Origin: DATLSM01 sp049585815
Lineage (GTDB): Bacteria > Actinomycetota > Thermoleophilia > Solirubrobacterales > 70-9
Direction: 5' to 3'
Length of the DNA: 20,209 nucleotides
Assembly: GCA_049585815.1 (NCBI GenBank)
Contig: JBAVAR010000019.1
Location: 1-20,209 of the forward strand
Shown here: piece by piece, positions 14,067 through 20,209 of the stretch
How positions within the stretch are numbered: the first letter of the stretch is position 1
How the letters are laid out: the number at the start of each line of letters is the position of its first letter
Position numbers and translations under genes: made by a program
The notes under the pieces: generated by a model
The model's database searches: none
What the model was told of the DNA's origin: nothing
Seen by the model: only the letters and a program-made list of their open reading frames with translations

Positions 14067-14070
14067 GGGA

Positions 14071-14457
14071 ATGGCCGGCGATGCATCCGGCGAGGTGCCC
14101 GTCACCTTCGCCAAGGGCGTCCTCGACGACGTTGCCGATCTAACTGCGACTGCCGCCGAGGATAGTCAGGCCCGCAAGGACGAAGCGGAGGTGCTGAAGC
14201 GCCGTATCGCCGAGCTGCTGGTCGAATGCAAAGGCAACCCCTTCATCGGCGAGCTGATGGGAACCGGGCTCCACCCCGAGCTTGCCAACTGCCGCAGGGT
14301 TCGATTCGACCTCCCCCCACACAAAGGGAAGCCCCGGTTTCGCCTGATCTACCGCAACGAACCCTCCGATGGCGCCCCCGCTGAGTGCCACTGGCTGACT
14401 ATCGCGCCGCGAGCCGGCCTGCGAGCTCACCGCAAAGCCTCTCAGCGTTCGCGCTGA
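14071..14457 (+). CDS. RelE/ParE-superfamily toxin-like protein
   Basis: ATG 14071, with GAGGGA just upstream, gives 128 residues. The N-terminus is helical (VPVTFAKGVLDDVADLTATA, then DEAEVLKRRIAELL). The second half follows the RelE-like pattern of actinobacteria: GTGLHPELANCRRVRFDLPPHKGKPRFRLIYRN then CHWLTIAPRAGLRAHRKASQR, where an arginine-rich strand GKPRFRLIYR precedes a last strand with I-x-P-R and a basic helix. Such toxins cleave mRNA on the ribosome or poison gyrase; which applies is not clear. It follows its putative antitoxin by 4 bases. Confidence 0.72.
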   Translation: MAGDASGEVPVTFAKGVLDDVADLTATAAEDSQARKDEAEVLKRRIAELLVECKGNPFIGELMGTGLHPELANCRRVRFDLPPHKGKPRFRLIYRNEPSDGAPAECHWLTIAPRAGLRAHRKASQRSR

Positions 14458-14591
14458 GCCGCCCCTGGCCCTCGCTATGGGGGCGAACTAACGCCGCCCC
14501 ACGCTCACCCTGTAGCCGGCCAGCCTCCGTCCTCGCGCTCCGCCGCCACCCCGATCCTCGCACGCATCCGCGTGCGGATCTGAGGGAAGCG

Positions 14592-14612
14592 GCTCCCGCG
14601 CTGGGCGGGAGC
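14592..14612 (+). other. GC-rich hairpin ahead of the 14632 gene
   Basis: GCTCCCGC (14592-14599) pairs with GCGGGAGC (14605-14612) over a 5-base loop. It ends 8 bases before the GGAGG of the next gene, so it is either the terminator of the toxin operon (no T-tract follows) or a leader structure. The rest of 14458-14591 shows no gene. Confidence 0.4.
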
Positions 14613-14631
14613 TCCGATCCGGAGGTTCCCA

Positions 14632-14838
14632 ATGCCCTCTTCAGCGATCGCGGTCGCGCGCAGCAGCGATCGCGAGTTCCTCATCCATCTCTCGGATATG
14701 ACCCGCGAGCGGCGTCTCGCCGACTACCGCGCTGGCCTCTTCAGCCGCCACCAGCTCTCCCTTTGGGCGGCCCAATACCCCGATGAGGTCCCGCTTGTCA
14801 ACGACGAGCTGCCCTGGATAACCCTCGCGCTGCCGTGA
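14632..14838 (+). CDS. Small hypothetical protein
   Basis: ATG 14632 has a clear GGAGG 6 bases upstream. The 68-residue product reads DREFLIHLSDMTRERRLADYRAG, then LFSRHQLSLWAAQYPDEVPLVNDELPWITLAL. The FSRHQLSLWAAQYPDEVP segment suggests a small helical unit and looks constrained rather than random. No family recognised. It stands alone between the toxin-antitoxin operon and the secreted repeat gene. Confidence 0.65.
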   Translation: MPSSAIAVARSSDREFLIHLSDMTRERRLADYRAGLFSRHQLSLWAAQYPDEVPLVNDELPWITLALP

Positions 14839-14962
14839 GGCTCCGCGTTTTTGATGCCCGTATGCAACTGCGGGGGTGGACCGATCTACGACACCTCTCC
14901 GTCTTATCTGTGTTCCAACTTAGACTCGAACCATCCGACACTCGGGAGCCAAGGAGGCAGAC

Positions 14963-15637
14963 ATGAGCAAGCTGAAGCTGAAGCGACCCGCGCCAGGCAC
15001 CGTCCTCGGCACCCTCGCCCTGATCGTCGCCGTCGCCGGCAACACCGGTGCCTTTGCGGGCACCGGCCATAAGATCACCCGGGCCGACATCGCCAAGGGA
15101 GCGGTCACCGCCAACGCAATCGCCCCGGGGGCGGTCCGCGCTAAGGCCCTGGCGAAGAACGCCGTCCACTCCAATGCCCTGGCCGCCGGCGCCGTCAACG
15201 CCGGAGCGCTGGCAACTGGCGCCGTCGGCTCCGCGGCGATCAGCCCTGGCGCCGTCAACTCGAAGGCCTTGGCCGCAGGTGCTGTCGGGTCAAGCGCTCT
15301 TGCCCCGGACGCGGTCACCGCCAGCGCAATCGCCCCCGAATCGATCCACGGCTACGCCCTCGGTCCCGTGACTATGCACAGCGCCCAGATCGCCGATCTC
15401 GACAGCGTTCCTGACAACAATGAATGGACCGCCTCGAACAGCGAAAGCGCAATTTGTGGGAATGGTGAACGCCTGCTCACCGGCGGTGTAGCCATAACCA
15501 ATCCCGGCAACCGCGAAGTTGCTGTCCTCGAGGCGCTGCCCTTCAGCAACTCCGAGGCAAACGGCATGCTGGGTCGAATCACCAGCAACTCAGGTGGCAC
15601 CGCCGCCGCCGAAGTCATTGCGATCTGCCTCAAGTAG
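14963..15637 (+). CDS. Secreted decapeptide-repeat protein with C-terminal disulfide domain
   Basis: ATG 14963 is preceded by AGGAGG at 14952-14957. The 224-residue product has a basic start, a hydrophobic signal segment (VLGTLALIVAVAGNTGAFAG, 14-33), then nine ten-residue repeats (about 46-135) of the form GAVxAxALAx, as in GAVNSKALAA and GAVGSSALAP. The C-terminal 85 residues have two cysteines (C165, C222) and the motif CGNGERLLTGGVAITNPGN, typical of exported proteins of this group. Repeats of this period may build a fibrous or beta-solenoid stalk with the end domain as head; that is an inference. Probably cell-surface or secreted, function unknown. Confidence 0.82.
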   Translation: MSKLKLKRPAPGTVLGTLALIVAVAGNTGAFAGTGHKITRADIAKGAVTANAIAPGAVRAKALAKNAVHSNALAAGAVNAGALATGAVGSAAISPGAVNSKALAAGAVGSSALAPDAVTASAIAPESIHGYALGPVTMHSAQIADLDSVPDNNEWTASNSESAICGNGERLLTGGVAITNPGNREVAVLEALPFSNSEANGMLGRITSNSGGTAAAEVIAICLK

Positions 15638-15650
15638 GCGCAGAGGTTCG

Positions 15651-15907
15651 ATGCCCCGCATAAGCAGTTTCTTCGGAATCGTCATAGAGATGTATTTGAC
15701 GACCATGGCTACCCTCATTTCCATGCCCGCCATGCCGAGGGCGAGGCCAAGGTTCGTATCGATGAGTTGGAGGTGATCGAGAGCAGCTTGCCGCGCCGCC
15801 AGCTGCGTTTCGTCTTGGCGTGGGCAGAGCTCCACCAGCCAGAGCTCGAAGAGAATTGGCGCTGCGCCCGCGCCCATGAGACACTTCAAGAGATCGAGCC
15901 ACTGTAA
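15651..15907 (+). pseudogene. DUF4160 gene with a one-base frameshift
   Basis: ATG 15651 opens MPRISSFFGIVIEMY, the exact style of DUF4160 proteins. At TTT 15695-15697 the frame is lost: the family sequence continues in the -1 frame as DDHGYPHFHARHAEGEAKVRID, then LPRRQLRFVLAWAELHQPEL and EIEPL, ending at TAA 15905-15907. One extra T restores an 85-residue protein with the conserved HFHARH and WAELHQ motifs. DUF4160 genes are usually paired with DUF2442 genes, as here, and the pair is considered a possible toxin-antitoxin system. Either a young pseudogene or a sequencing error. Confidence 0.85.
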
Positions 15908-16464
15908 TGATCGGCCTTACGCCCGACATCACCGCGGCAAGCGTTGTTCGCCACGGCGTCCTTCGCCTCACCTTCGCCGATGGCCTCAGCGGCGATGTCG
16001 ACATCCTCGATCGCATGTGGGGGCCCGTATTCGAGCGGGCGCGCACTCCCGACGGCTTCGCCGAGGTTCGCGCCGACCCGGAGGCCGGCACGGTCGTTTG
16101 GCCCGGCGGCGCTGATCTCGCGCCCGACACGCTCTACGTCCGCGTCAGCACCGGCGTCTGGCCCAGCCCGCAGTGCCGGCTTGAGTCGCGCCTGCCCGTG
16201 CGAGGCACGCCGCTTCTCCTGGAGGCGAGGCCCACCGAGGGCTATGCCGTCTACCTGCGCTTCGAGGACGGCCTCACCGCCGAGGTCGATCTCTCCTACC
16301 TGCGCGAATACGGCGGTGTCTTTGAGCCGCTGCACGATCCCGAGTTCTTTCGTGATTTGCGCATCTACCCTGAGGGCGAGACGATCTTCTGGCCCAACGA
16401 AGCCGACATCGCGCCGGAGACGCTCTACGCACACGCGCAGCGGGCTGCTGGCGTCGCGGTGTAG
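15907..16464 (+). CDS. Tandem DUF2442-domain protein
   Basis: ATG 15907 overlaps the upstream stop by one base (TAATG), so translation is coupled to the DUF4160 gene. The 185 residues carry two DUF2442 domains: residues about 6-80 (HGVLRLTFADGLSGDVDI, then GTVVWPGGADLAPDTLYVRV) and about 103-178 (YAVYLRFEDGLTAEVDLSYL, then ETIFWPNEADIAPETLYAHA). Typical DUF2442 proteins have one domain of about 80-100 residues; the doubled form is less common. The family is small, beta-rich and usually sits beside DUF4160. It is the likely antitoxin or partner of that pair, though no activity is established. Confidence 0.85.
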   Translation: MIGLTPDITAASVVRHGVLRLTFADGLSGDVDILDRMWGPVFERARTPDGFAEVRADPEAGTVVWPGGADLAPDTLYVRVSTGVWPSPQCRLESRLPVRGTPLLLEARPTEGYAVYLRFEDGLTAEVDLSYLREYGGVFEPLHDPEFFRDLRIYPEGETIFWPNEADIAPETLYAHAQRAAGVAV

Positions 16465-16524
16465 GTCAGCCTCGTCCCCAAAATCAGGCGGGCACGTCCT
16501 GTGCCTCCCCCGAGGACCCGTGCC

Positions 16525-18147
16525 TCAACCCCTGACACGCACCTTTACCGGCCGGCTCGTGCCTTCGACCCAGGGATAAGACGCTTGACTCGGAATCAGC
16601 GCCCTGAACCGGTAGGTCGTCGTCCTCGTCGTCGCCGTGAACCGATAGCCGCTGCTGAAGTCGCCCTGCGCTTCTGTGGTCGCATCGCGGAAGGTGATCC
16701 AGCGCTTTGACCCCGGTACGTTGGCCTGCAGGACGACGACTCGGCCCGCTGCGTTGGGCCCGGGAACCTGTCCCCAGAGGTGAACTCGCTGGCCGTTCTT
16801 GAGCTTGCTCGGCGTCACGTGCAGGCTCGATTCGGCGTGGGCGTAATAGCGAACACTGCGCGCCACCTGGGAGGTGTCGTGGCGGTAGCCGATGATGATG
16901 TTGCGGTCGGGCCCGGGCGCCACGTGGTAGGCGTACTGACCGTTGGCGTCGGTCTTCACCGTGCCCACGGGAGAGGCGCTCGGTTCGATCCCCAGCGTCT
17001 GCATCTTCACGCAGAGAGTTGCACCGGGCACCGGATCGCCGGCGTCGGTCATCAGCTGGCCCGTCACTTCAGCCCCTTTGCCGTAGGCGACTGTCGCCGT
17101 TTCGGCCCGCGATTCGGTGAACTGGGCATCCAGCACTTCTCCGCCGCTGACCTGTGATTCGGCGCAGGAGTTGTCGACGGTGATCGTCCTCGCAGCCGAG
17201 CAGGTCGTGTTCGGGTCGCTGAGCGTGGCGAAGTCCGAGGTGCAGACCTGCACCGCGTTGGAGCCGTCGTGGAAGGGATAGGCCTGCGTGTTGAGATTCC
17301 ATTCGGCCTCTGCTTCGGTTGGGCATGGTGTGACCGCAGCCGCCACCGTGCCCTTGACGCTGGGGTTGTTGACCTGGGCGACGTCGCAGTTGGGGACCTT
17401 CGGCTGCGCTGCCGGCAGGCCGTTGACCGAGACCGAGACATTGCTGACGCCGCCTCCCTCGTCGTGGGCGTCGACGCCGATCGTCTGGTAGCCGCGGATC
17501 ACGTTTCCCGAGAGCAGCGAGCCTTCCACTTCGCCGAGTGTCGGCGCCACCGGATCGACCTCAATCGTCGCGAAGTAGTGGGCATAGATCAACGCTCCAG
17601 CCGGGCATCCCAGATCGCACTGCAGTTCGATATTGAATCCATCGAAGTCCTTGTTGAGCTGAAAGCTGCGGTCTTCCTCGGCGCAGATGGTCGGCGGCCA
17701 ATCTGGCTGCATTACCGAGCCGACCGTGCCTCGCTGTGCGCCGCAGATTGCCGCCGAGACCGCCAGTGATTCCATCGAGCCGCCCGGCGGCGCTTTGATC
17801 GGCGCCCCCCAGGTTGCCGATCCGCCAGCTCCGGTGATTTCGCCAGTTTGCCGTATTGCTAGCGAGCCACCGGGTTCGTTGCAGTTGTCGACCAAGTCCC
17901 AGGGCTGCCCGCCGCTTTGTGTGTGCAAGACGCCCGCGACGCCTCCACCTGGCAACGCCGAGTCGCACATCTCATAGACATAGCGGGCCGGCGTCGCGCT
18001 GGCGCCGGCCGGCGCCAGCGCGAGCGCCAGTCCCGCCAGACCCATCACGGCGAACCCCCAGCGGCCGTATCTGGAGAGGCTGCCCCGGGAGGGTCGCTGC
18101 TCGCCGGTGTCGCATCCTTTGCTTCCTACCCGCTGCCTCGAGCGCAT
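16525..18147 (-). CDS. Large secreted Ig-like/carboxypeptidase-regulatory-like protein
   Basis: ATG 18147, with GGAGG 6 bases upstream (18158-18154), gives 540 residues. A long basic N-terminus precedes the signal helix GFAVMGLAGLALALAPAGASA (31-51), with likely cleavage after ASA. The mature part is rich in glycine, serine and paired cysteines. About 200-345 looks like an Ig-type beta region (APTLGEVEGS, then QTIGVDAHDEGGGVSNVSVSVNG). About 360-430 reads as a carboxypeptidase regulatory-like domain (VTGQLMTDAGDPVPGATLCV, then VKTDANGQYAY). The last 100 residues form another beta domain (KLKNGQRVHLWGQV). Proteins of this build are frequent exoproteins in Solirubrobacter relatives; role unknown. 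A 28-bp palindrome lies directly upstream. Confidence 0.8.
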   Translation of the reverse strand: MRSRQRVGSKGCDTGEQRPSRGSLSRYGRWGFAVMGLAGLALALAPAGASATPARYVYEMCDSALPGGGVAGVLHTQSGGQPWDLVDNCNEPGGSLAIRQTGEITGAGGSATWGAPIKAPPGGSMESLAVSAAICGAQRGTVGSVMQPDWPPTICAEEDRSFQLNKDFDGFNIELQCDLGCPAGALIYAHYFATIEVDPVAPTLGEVEGSLLSGNVIRGYQTIGVDAHDEGGGVSNVSVSVNGLPAAQPKVPNCDVAQVNNPSVKGTVAAAVTPCPTEAEAEWNLNTQAYPFHDGSNAVQVCTSDFATLSDPNTTCSAARTITVDNSCAESQVSGGEVLDAQFTESRAETATVAYGKGAEVTGQLMTDAGDPVPGATLCVKMQTLGIEPSASPVGTVKTDANGQYAYHVAPGPDRNIIIGYRHDTSQVARSVRYYAHAESSLHVTPSKLKNGQRVHLWGQVPGPNAAGRVVVLQANVPGSKRWITFRDATTEAQGDFSSGYRFTATTRTTTYRFRALIPSQASYPWVEGTSRPVKVRVRG

Positions 18148-18169
18148 CTTCCGCCTCCGATCGAATCTG

Positions 18170-18197
18170 GCTAAGCGCTCAAATTTGAGCCCTTAGC
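18170..18197. promoter_or_regulatory. 28-bp near-perfect palindrome upstream of the secreted-protein gene
   Basis: GCTAAG (18170-18175) and CTTAGC (18192-18197) flank the perfect 14-bp palindrome GCTCAAATTTGAGC (18177-18190), with one mismatched pair between. It stands 23 bases before the minus-strand ATG 18147, where an operator or the 5' leader would be. Its AT-rich centre in GC-rich DNA supports a protein-binding site; an RNA hairpin is the alternative. Confidence 0.5.
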
Positions 18198-18327
18198 TTC
18201 TCGCGTTTACCCCCAAGACGCAACCGAACGCCCGTTGGGGACACCCCCAGCGCTGCGCTCGAGGCCGCGCACCGAAGACCGAAATTAGCCTGCGCAGCCA
18301 AACCGCTTCCCAGAGCCCTTTCCCCGG

Positions 18328-18387
18328 CCCGATGCCGCTGACCCCGCACTCTCACAATTGTGAGTTCACGGGGTCAGCGGCATCGGG
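18328..18387. repeat. 60-bp two-step palindrome with 19-bp perfect arms
   Basis: 18328-18346 and 18369-18387 are exact reverse complements (19 bp). After a 4-base mismatch on each side, the centre 18351-18364 (CTCACAATTGTGAG) is again a perfect palindrome. Base composition switches here: C/A-leaning on the left, strongly G/T-leaning on the right. Possible roles are bidirectional terminator, replication or transfer origin, or recombinase site. Confidence 0.8.
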
Positions 18388-18848
18388 TTGGTGTTTTGTG
18401 TGGGAAGCGGTGTGGCTGCTGGGTGGCTGGGTCTGCTGTGGGTGGGTTGGGTGATCGGTGTTGGGGTGCGGATTATCTGCAGATACCGGTGGGGGTGGAG
18501 GTGTGTCGCGGTGGTCTGGGGGAGGGGCTGGGTGCGAGGTGGGGCGGTTCCGGCTGGCTTGCCTGTGCGGTTGGGTGGTGGTTGGAGTTCGCGTTTGGGG
18601 TCTCCTGGCTGGTCTGTCCTTGATGCGGTTGGGTCGGCTGCTTCATTGACTCGGTCGGTCAGTGGCTGTGCTCGTATGTCTCCTCCCGAGGTGGATCGAG
18701 GTTGGTCATCCTGGCACCGCCAGCGAGGACTGCAAGGCCCCGCAGGGGGGCCTCCTTTGGCCCCTTCGCCTGCGGCTTCGGGGTTCCGTCCTCGGCTGTT
18801 CGGTGCGGAGGACCTGCCCGTTCGATCCACCGACACGGGAGGTTTCAA
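18388..18848. other. Long G/T-biased non-coding stretch before a small gene
   Basis: Between 18388 and 18470 I count only 3 A and 8 C in 83 bases on the plus strand, and the bias continues to about 18640. Frames open on both strands here are low-complexity and unconvincing. The stretch also holds the 12-bp palindrome TATCTGCAGATA (18474-18485). From about 18725 a GC-rich leader with short hairpins (GGCCCC...GGGGCC) leads to the ribosome binding site of the 18849 gene. It may be a long 5' leader, a non-coding RNA or origin-type DNA. Confidence 0.5.
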
Positions 18849-19175
18849 ATGACCGAGGTACAGCTCGACCTAGACGCCCTGAAGCGCGAGGGCACCGAGG
18901 TTGCCCGCTACCGGGTGTCCGCCGGCGAGCGGATTGTCGTCGGCCGACGCGGCCCCGGTGGCGCGGAGATCGTCGACGTGCCGGCCGCCGGCGTGGGCCG
19001 TGCATTTCATGTGGACCGGGGCTACCGTGAGGCGGTCGCCCTTAGCGCCTTCGTCAAGGACTACCTGGCCCAGGCGGCACGCCTCGATGCCTGCCCGATG
19101 AGCCCTGAGGCGATCGGGGCGCTGCTCAACCAAGGCGACGAGGACCTCTATGGCGTGCTGTTGGAAGCGCTGTAG
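18849..19175 (+). CDS. Small hypothetical protein upstream of SSB-like genes
   Basis: ATG 18849 has a GGGAGG ribosome binding site 6 bases upstream; 108 residues. The first half looks like a small beta domain (EVARYRVSAGERIVVGRRGPGGAEIVDVP), the second is helical (YREAVALSAFVKDYLAQAARL, then MSPEAIGALL). No family recognised. Its leader style and spacing match those of the two SSB-like genes downstream, which suggests a shared mobile-element backbone. Function unknown. Confidence 0.7.
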   Translation: MTEVQLDLDALKREGTEVARYRVSAGERIVVGRRGPGGAEIVDVPAAGVGRAFHVDRGYREAVALSAFVKDYLAQAARLDACPMSPEAIGALLNQGDEDLYGVLLEAL

Positions 19176-19227
19176 CAGGTGGGTTTTGGAGCGAGGCGGC
19201 GCGGCCCGCTGCTTCGCTCCTCGCCCG

Positions 19228-19300
19228 ATTTTGCCCCCTGGGAGGGGCTGGGCGCGGAAGCGAAGAGCGGGCCCACCGGGCCCCGGAAAGAGGAGGACCG
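19228..19300 (+). repeat. Leader segment shared by the two SSB-like genes, copy 1
   Basis: Elements ATTTTGCCCC (19228-19237) and CCCACCGGGC (19272-19281) recur in the same order ahead of the second SSB-like gene, at 19729-19738 and 19840-19849, each followed by CGGAA and a ribosome binding site. Just before, 19188-19194 pairs with 19214-19220 as a GC-rich hairpin. Confidence 0.5.
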
Positions 19301-19612
19301 ATGAATAACGTCAGTCTTTTCGGTCGGCTCGATAGCGAGCCTCAGTTGCAGGGCATCCCCGGTCGCGACGTCTGCGAGTTCTGGCTCGCCGTCAACGGCC
19401 GGCTCGACAAGCAGACCCTCTACGTCAAGGTGATTGCCTTCAGGGCGCTCGCCGAGCGCCTCGCCGAGGAGCTGCGCGAGGGTGATCGAATCGCCCTCAG
19501 CGGCCATCTGCGCTCGCAGCGCTGGCCGGGATCGCGCCGGCTCTATGTCCATTCGGTGCTCGCCCGCGACGTTCAATTGGCCCAATCACCAGACGGCGGG
19601 AATTCGGGATGA
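19301..19612 (+). CDS. Short single-stranded-DNA-binding-like protein (OB fold), copy 1
   Basis: ATG 19301 follows a strong GAGGAGG; 103 residues. The sequence has the SSB layout: MNNVSLFGRLDSEPQLQGI at the start, CEFWLAVNG as the central strand, TLYVKVIAFRALAERLAEEL, then EGDRIALSGHLRSQRW and LYVHSVLARDVQLA. It lacks the long acidic-tipped tail of the chromosomal SSB, as is usual for short plasmid or ICE versions. It would coat single-stranded DNA during transfer or replication. A second copy lies about 250 bases downstream. The stop overlaps an ATGA, but the frame opened there is not convincing. Confidence 0.8.
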   Translation: MNNVSLFGRLDSEPQLQGIPGRDVCEFWLAVNGRLDKQTLYVKVIAFRALAERLAEELREGDRIALSGHLRSQRWPGSRRLYVHSVLARDVQLAQSPDGGNSG

Positions 19613-19728
19613 CCGTACATGCCGAGGCGCGTCAACCGGATCGCTGGATCGGAGGAGTTGCCGAATTGCCTTTGCCCCATTCATCAGTGCCTTCCGGGTC
19701 GGAGGGCGGGTGTTCGCAGCTTCACTCC

Positions 19729-19865
19729 ATTTTGCCCCGCCGGCTCCCGCGCAAGGTCGCTGCGCTCCCTTCCCTTCACTTCGTTCGGTGCGCGGCTCGC
19801 CTTTTCCGGGGCTTGGTCGCTACGCAAGCAAACACCAGCCCCACCGGGCACGGAAGGAGATCCAG
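19729..19865 (+). repeat. Leader segment shared by the two SSB-like genes, copy 2
   Basis: Carries ATTTTGCCCC at 19729-19738 and CCCACCGGGC at 19840-19849, matching copy 1. Between them the DNA is unrelated. The remaining 19613-19728 holds a weak 86-codon frame from ATG 19609 that I do not accept as a gene. Confidence 0.5.
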
Positions 19866-20174
19866 ATGAACAAGGTAGAGCTGCACGGCCGTCTCACCAA
19901 GGACCCCGAGCTAAACGATCGCTCCGGCACCCCGGTTTGCGACATGCGCCTCGCGGTCAACGGCCCGGGCAATACGCCGCCGCTCTTCATCGACGTCGTC
20001 GCGTTCAACGACCGCGCGATCGAATGTGCGGAGAGCCTCAACAAGGGCTCTCAGGTCGAGGTCTGCGGCGCCCTGCGCTACTCCGAGTGGGAGGCGAAAG
20101 CTTCCGGGCGCTCCAAACCTCAGCGCCGCTCCAAGCACTCGGTGATCGCCGCCGAGGTGAAGCCGGCTGCCTAG
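19866..20174 (+). CDS. Short single-stranded-DNA-binding-like protein (OB fold), copy 2
   Basis: ATG 19866 with AAGGAGA upstream gives 102 residues: MNKVELHGRLTKDPELNDRS, CDMRLAVNG, LFIDVVAFNDRAIECAESLN, GSQVEVCGALRYSEWEAKASG and a basic stretch (RSKPQRRSKHSVIAAEV). This is the SSB order of strands and helices, including the LxGRLTKDPEL start. As in copy 1 there is no C-terminal tail. The two proteins differ clearly, so this is an old duplication or two separate acquisitions. The remaining bases to 20209 are non-coding. Confidence 0.82.
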   Translation: MNKVELHGRLTKDPELNDRSGTPVCDMRLAVNGPGNTPPLFIDVVAFNDRAIECAESLNKGSQVEVCGALRYSEWEAKASGRSKPQRRSKHSVIAAEVKPAA

Positions 20175-20209
20175 TCACCCAGCACGGCACTGAAAGTGAG
20201 GTCCGGCGC

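Noticed and set aside
18388..18852. Long plus-strand frame (154 codons) and opposing minus-strand frame at 18366-18848
   Set aside because: Both are low-complexity products of the G/T-biased DNA (Gly/Val/Trp-rich or Pro/Thr-rich). The plus frame runs through the ribosome binding site of the 18849 gene.
19609..19869. 86-codon frame starting with ATGA overlap at the end of the first SSB-like gene
   Set aside because: The start overlap is attractive, but most of it lies in the leader of the second SSB-like gene and the residues show no protein-like pattern.
1..20209. CRISPR array or cas genes
   Set aside because: No regularly spaced direct repeats and no Cas-like protein motifs were seen.

Overview
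The window is high-GC DNA with short operons, frequent GTG/TTG starts and good GGAGG-type ribosome binding sites. Several protein types point to a Solirubrobacterales/Thermoleophilia-like actinobacterium: a secreted protein built of SCxS...CxAVG repeats, an orphan KLSYANVV signal-anchor start, an alanine/valine decapeptide-repeat exoprotein, and a large Ig-like secreted protein. This assignment is inferred from protein style; no rRNA or housekeeping marker is present.

Layout. 1-1480: end of a secreted repeat protein, a TetR C-terminal-like remnant without its DNA-binding domain, then an AT-richer stretch with four consecutive hairpins and a possible 43-aa membrane peptide. 1486-2847: a two-gene module of an unknown 302-aa protein and an abutting VapC-like PIN toxin. 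2981-4135: a truncated secreted-protein tail and a DUF5677-like gene on the minus strand. 4438-5531: a two-gene operon, a small HTH-like protein and a HEPN/Abi_C-type protein, preceded by a 22-bp operator-like palindrome. 5635-8668: a 745-aa PIN-domain protein with a long coiled coil and three C-terminal membrane helices, bracketed by two related NYN gene starts, one truncated and one frameshifted. 8970-9906: a complete IS5-family (IS427/IS1031-like) insertion sequence with 17-bp perfect terminal repeats and a TTA target duplication. 9907-12204: a large Mrr-nuclease/nSTAND3 NTPase, an Avs-like antiviral sensor candidate, with the IS exactly at its stop codon. 12579-13553: a YaaC-like gene. 13821-14457: a RelE/ParE-like toxin-antitoxin operon with a decayed second copy of the toxin end just upstream. 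14632-16464: a small unknown protein, the decapeptide-repeat exoprotein, and a DUF4160-DUF2442 pair whose first gene is frameshifted. 16525-18147: a large secreted protein on the minus strand. 18148-20209: two striking palindromes, a long G/T-biased non-coding stretch, a small unknown gene and two tandem short SSB-like genes, suggesting a plasmid or integrative-element backbone.

Taken together, the middle of the window reads as a defence and toxin-antitoxin island: PIN, HEPN, Mrr-STAND, YaaC, RelE and DUF4160/DUF2442 modules are packed with gene fragments, duplicated gene ends and an IS. No CRISPR array, tRNA, rRNA or integrase was recognised. The best candidates for something little described are the membrane-anchored PIN protein at 6043-8280, the HTH/HEPN operon at 4438-5531, the large unknown partner of the PIN toxin at 1486-2394, and the palindrome plus strand-asymmetric region at 18170-18660.
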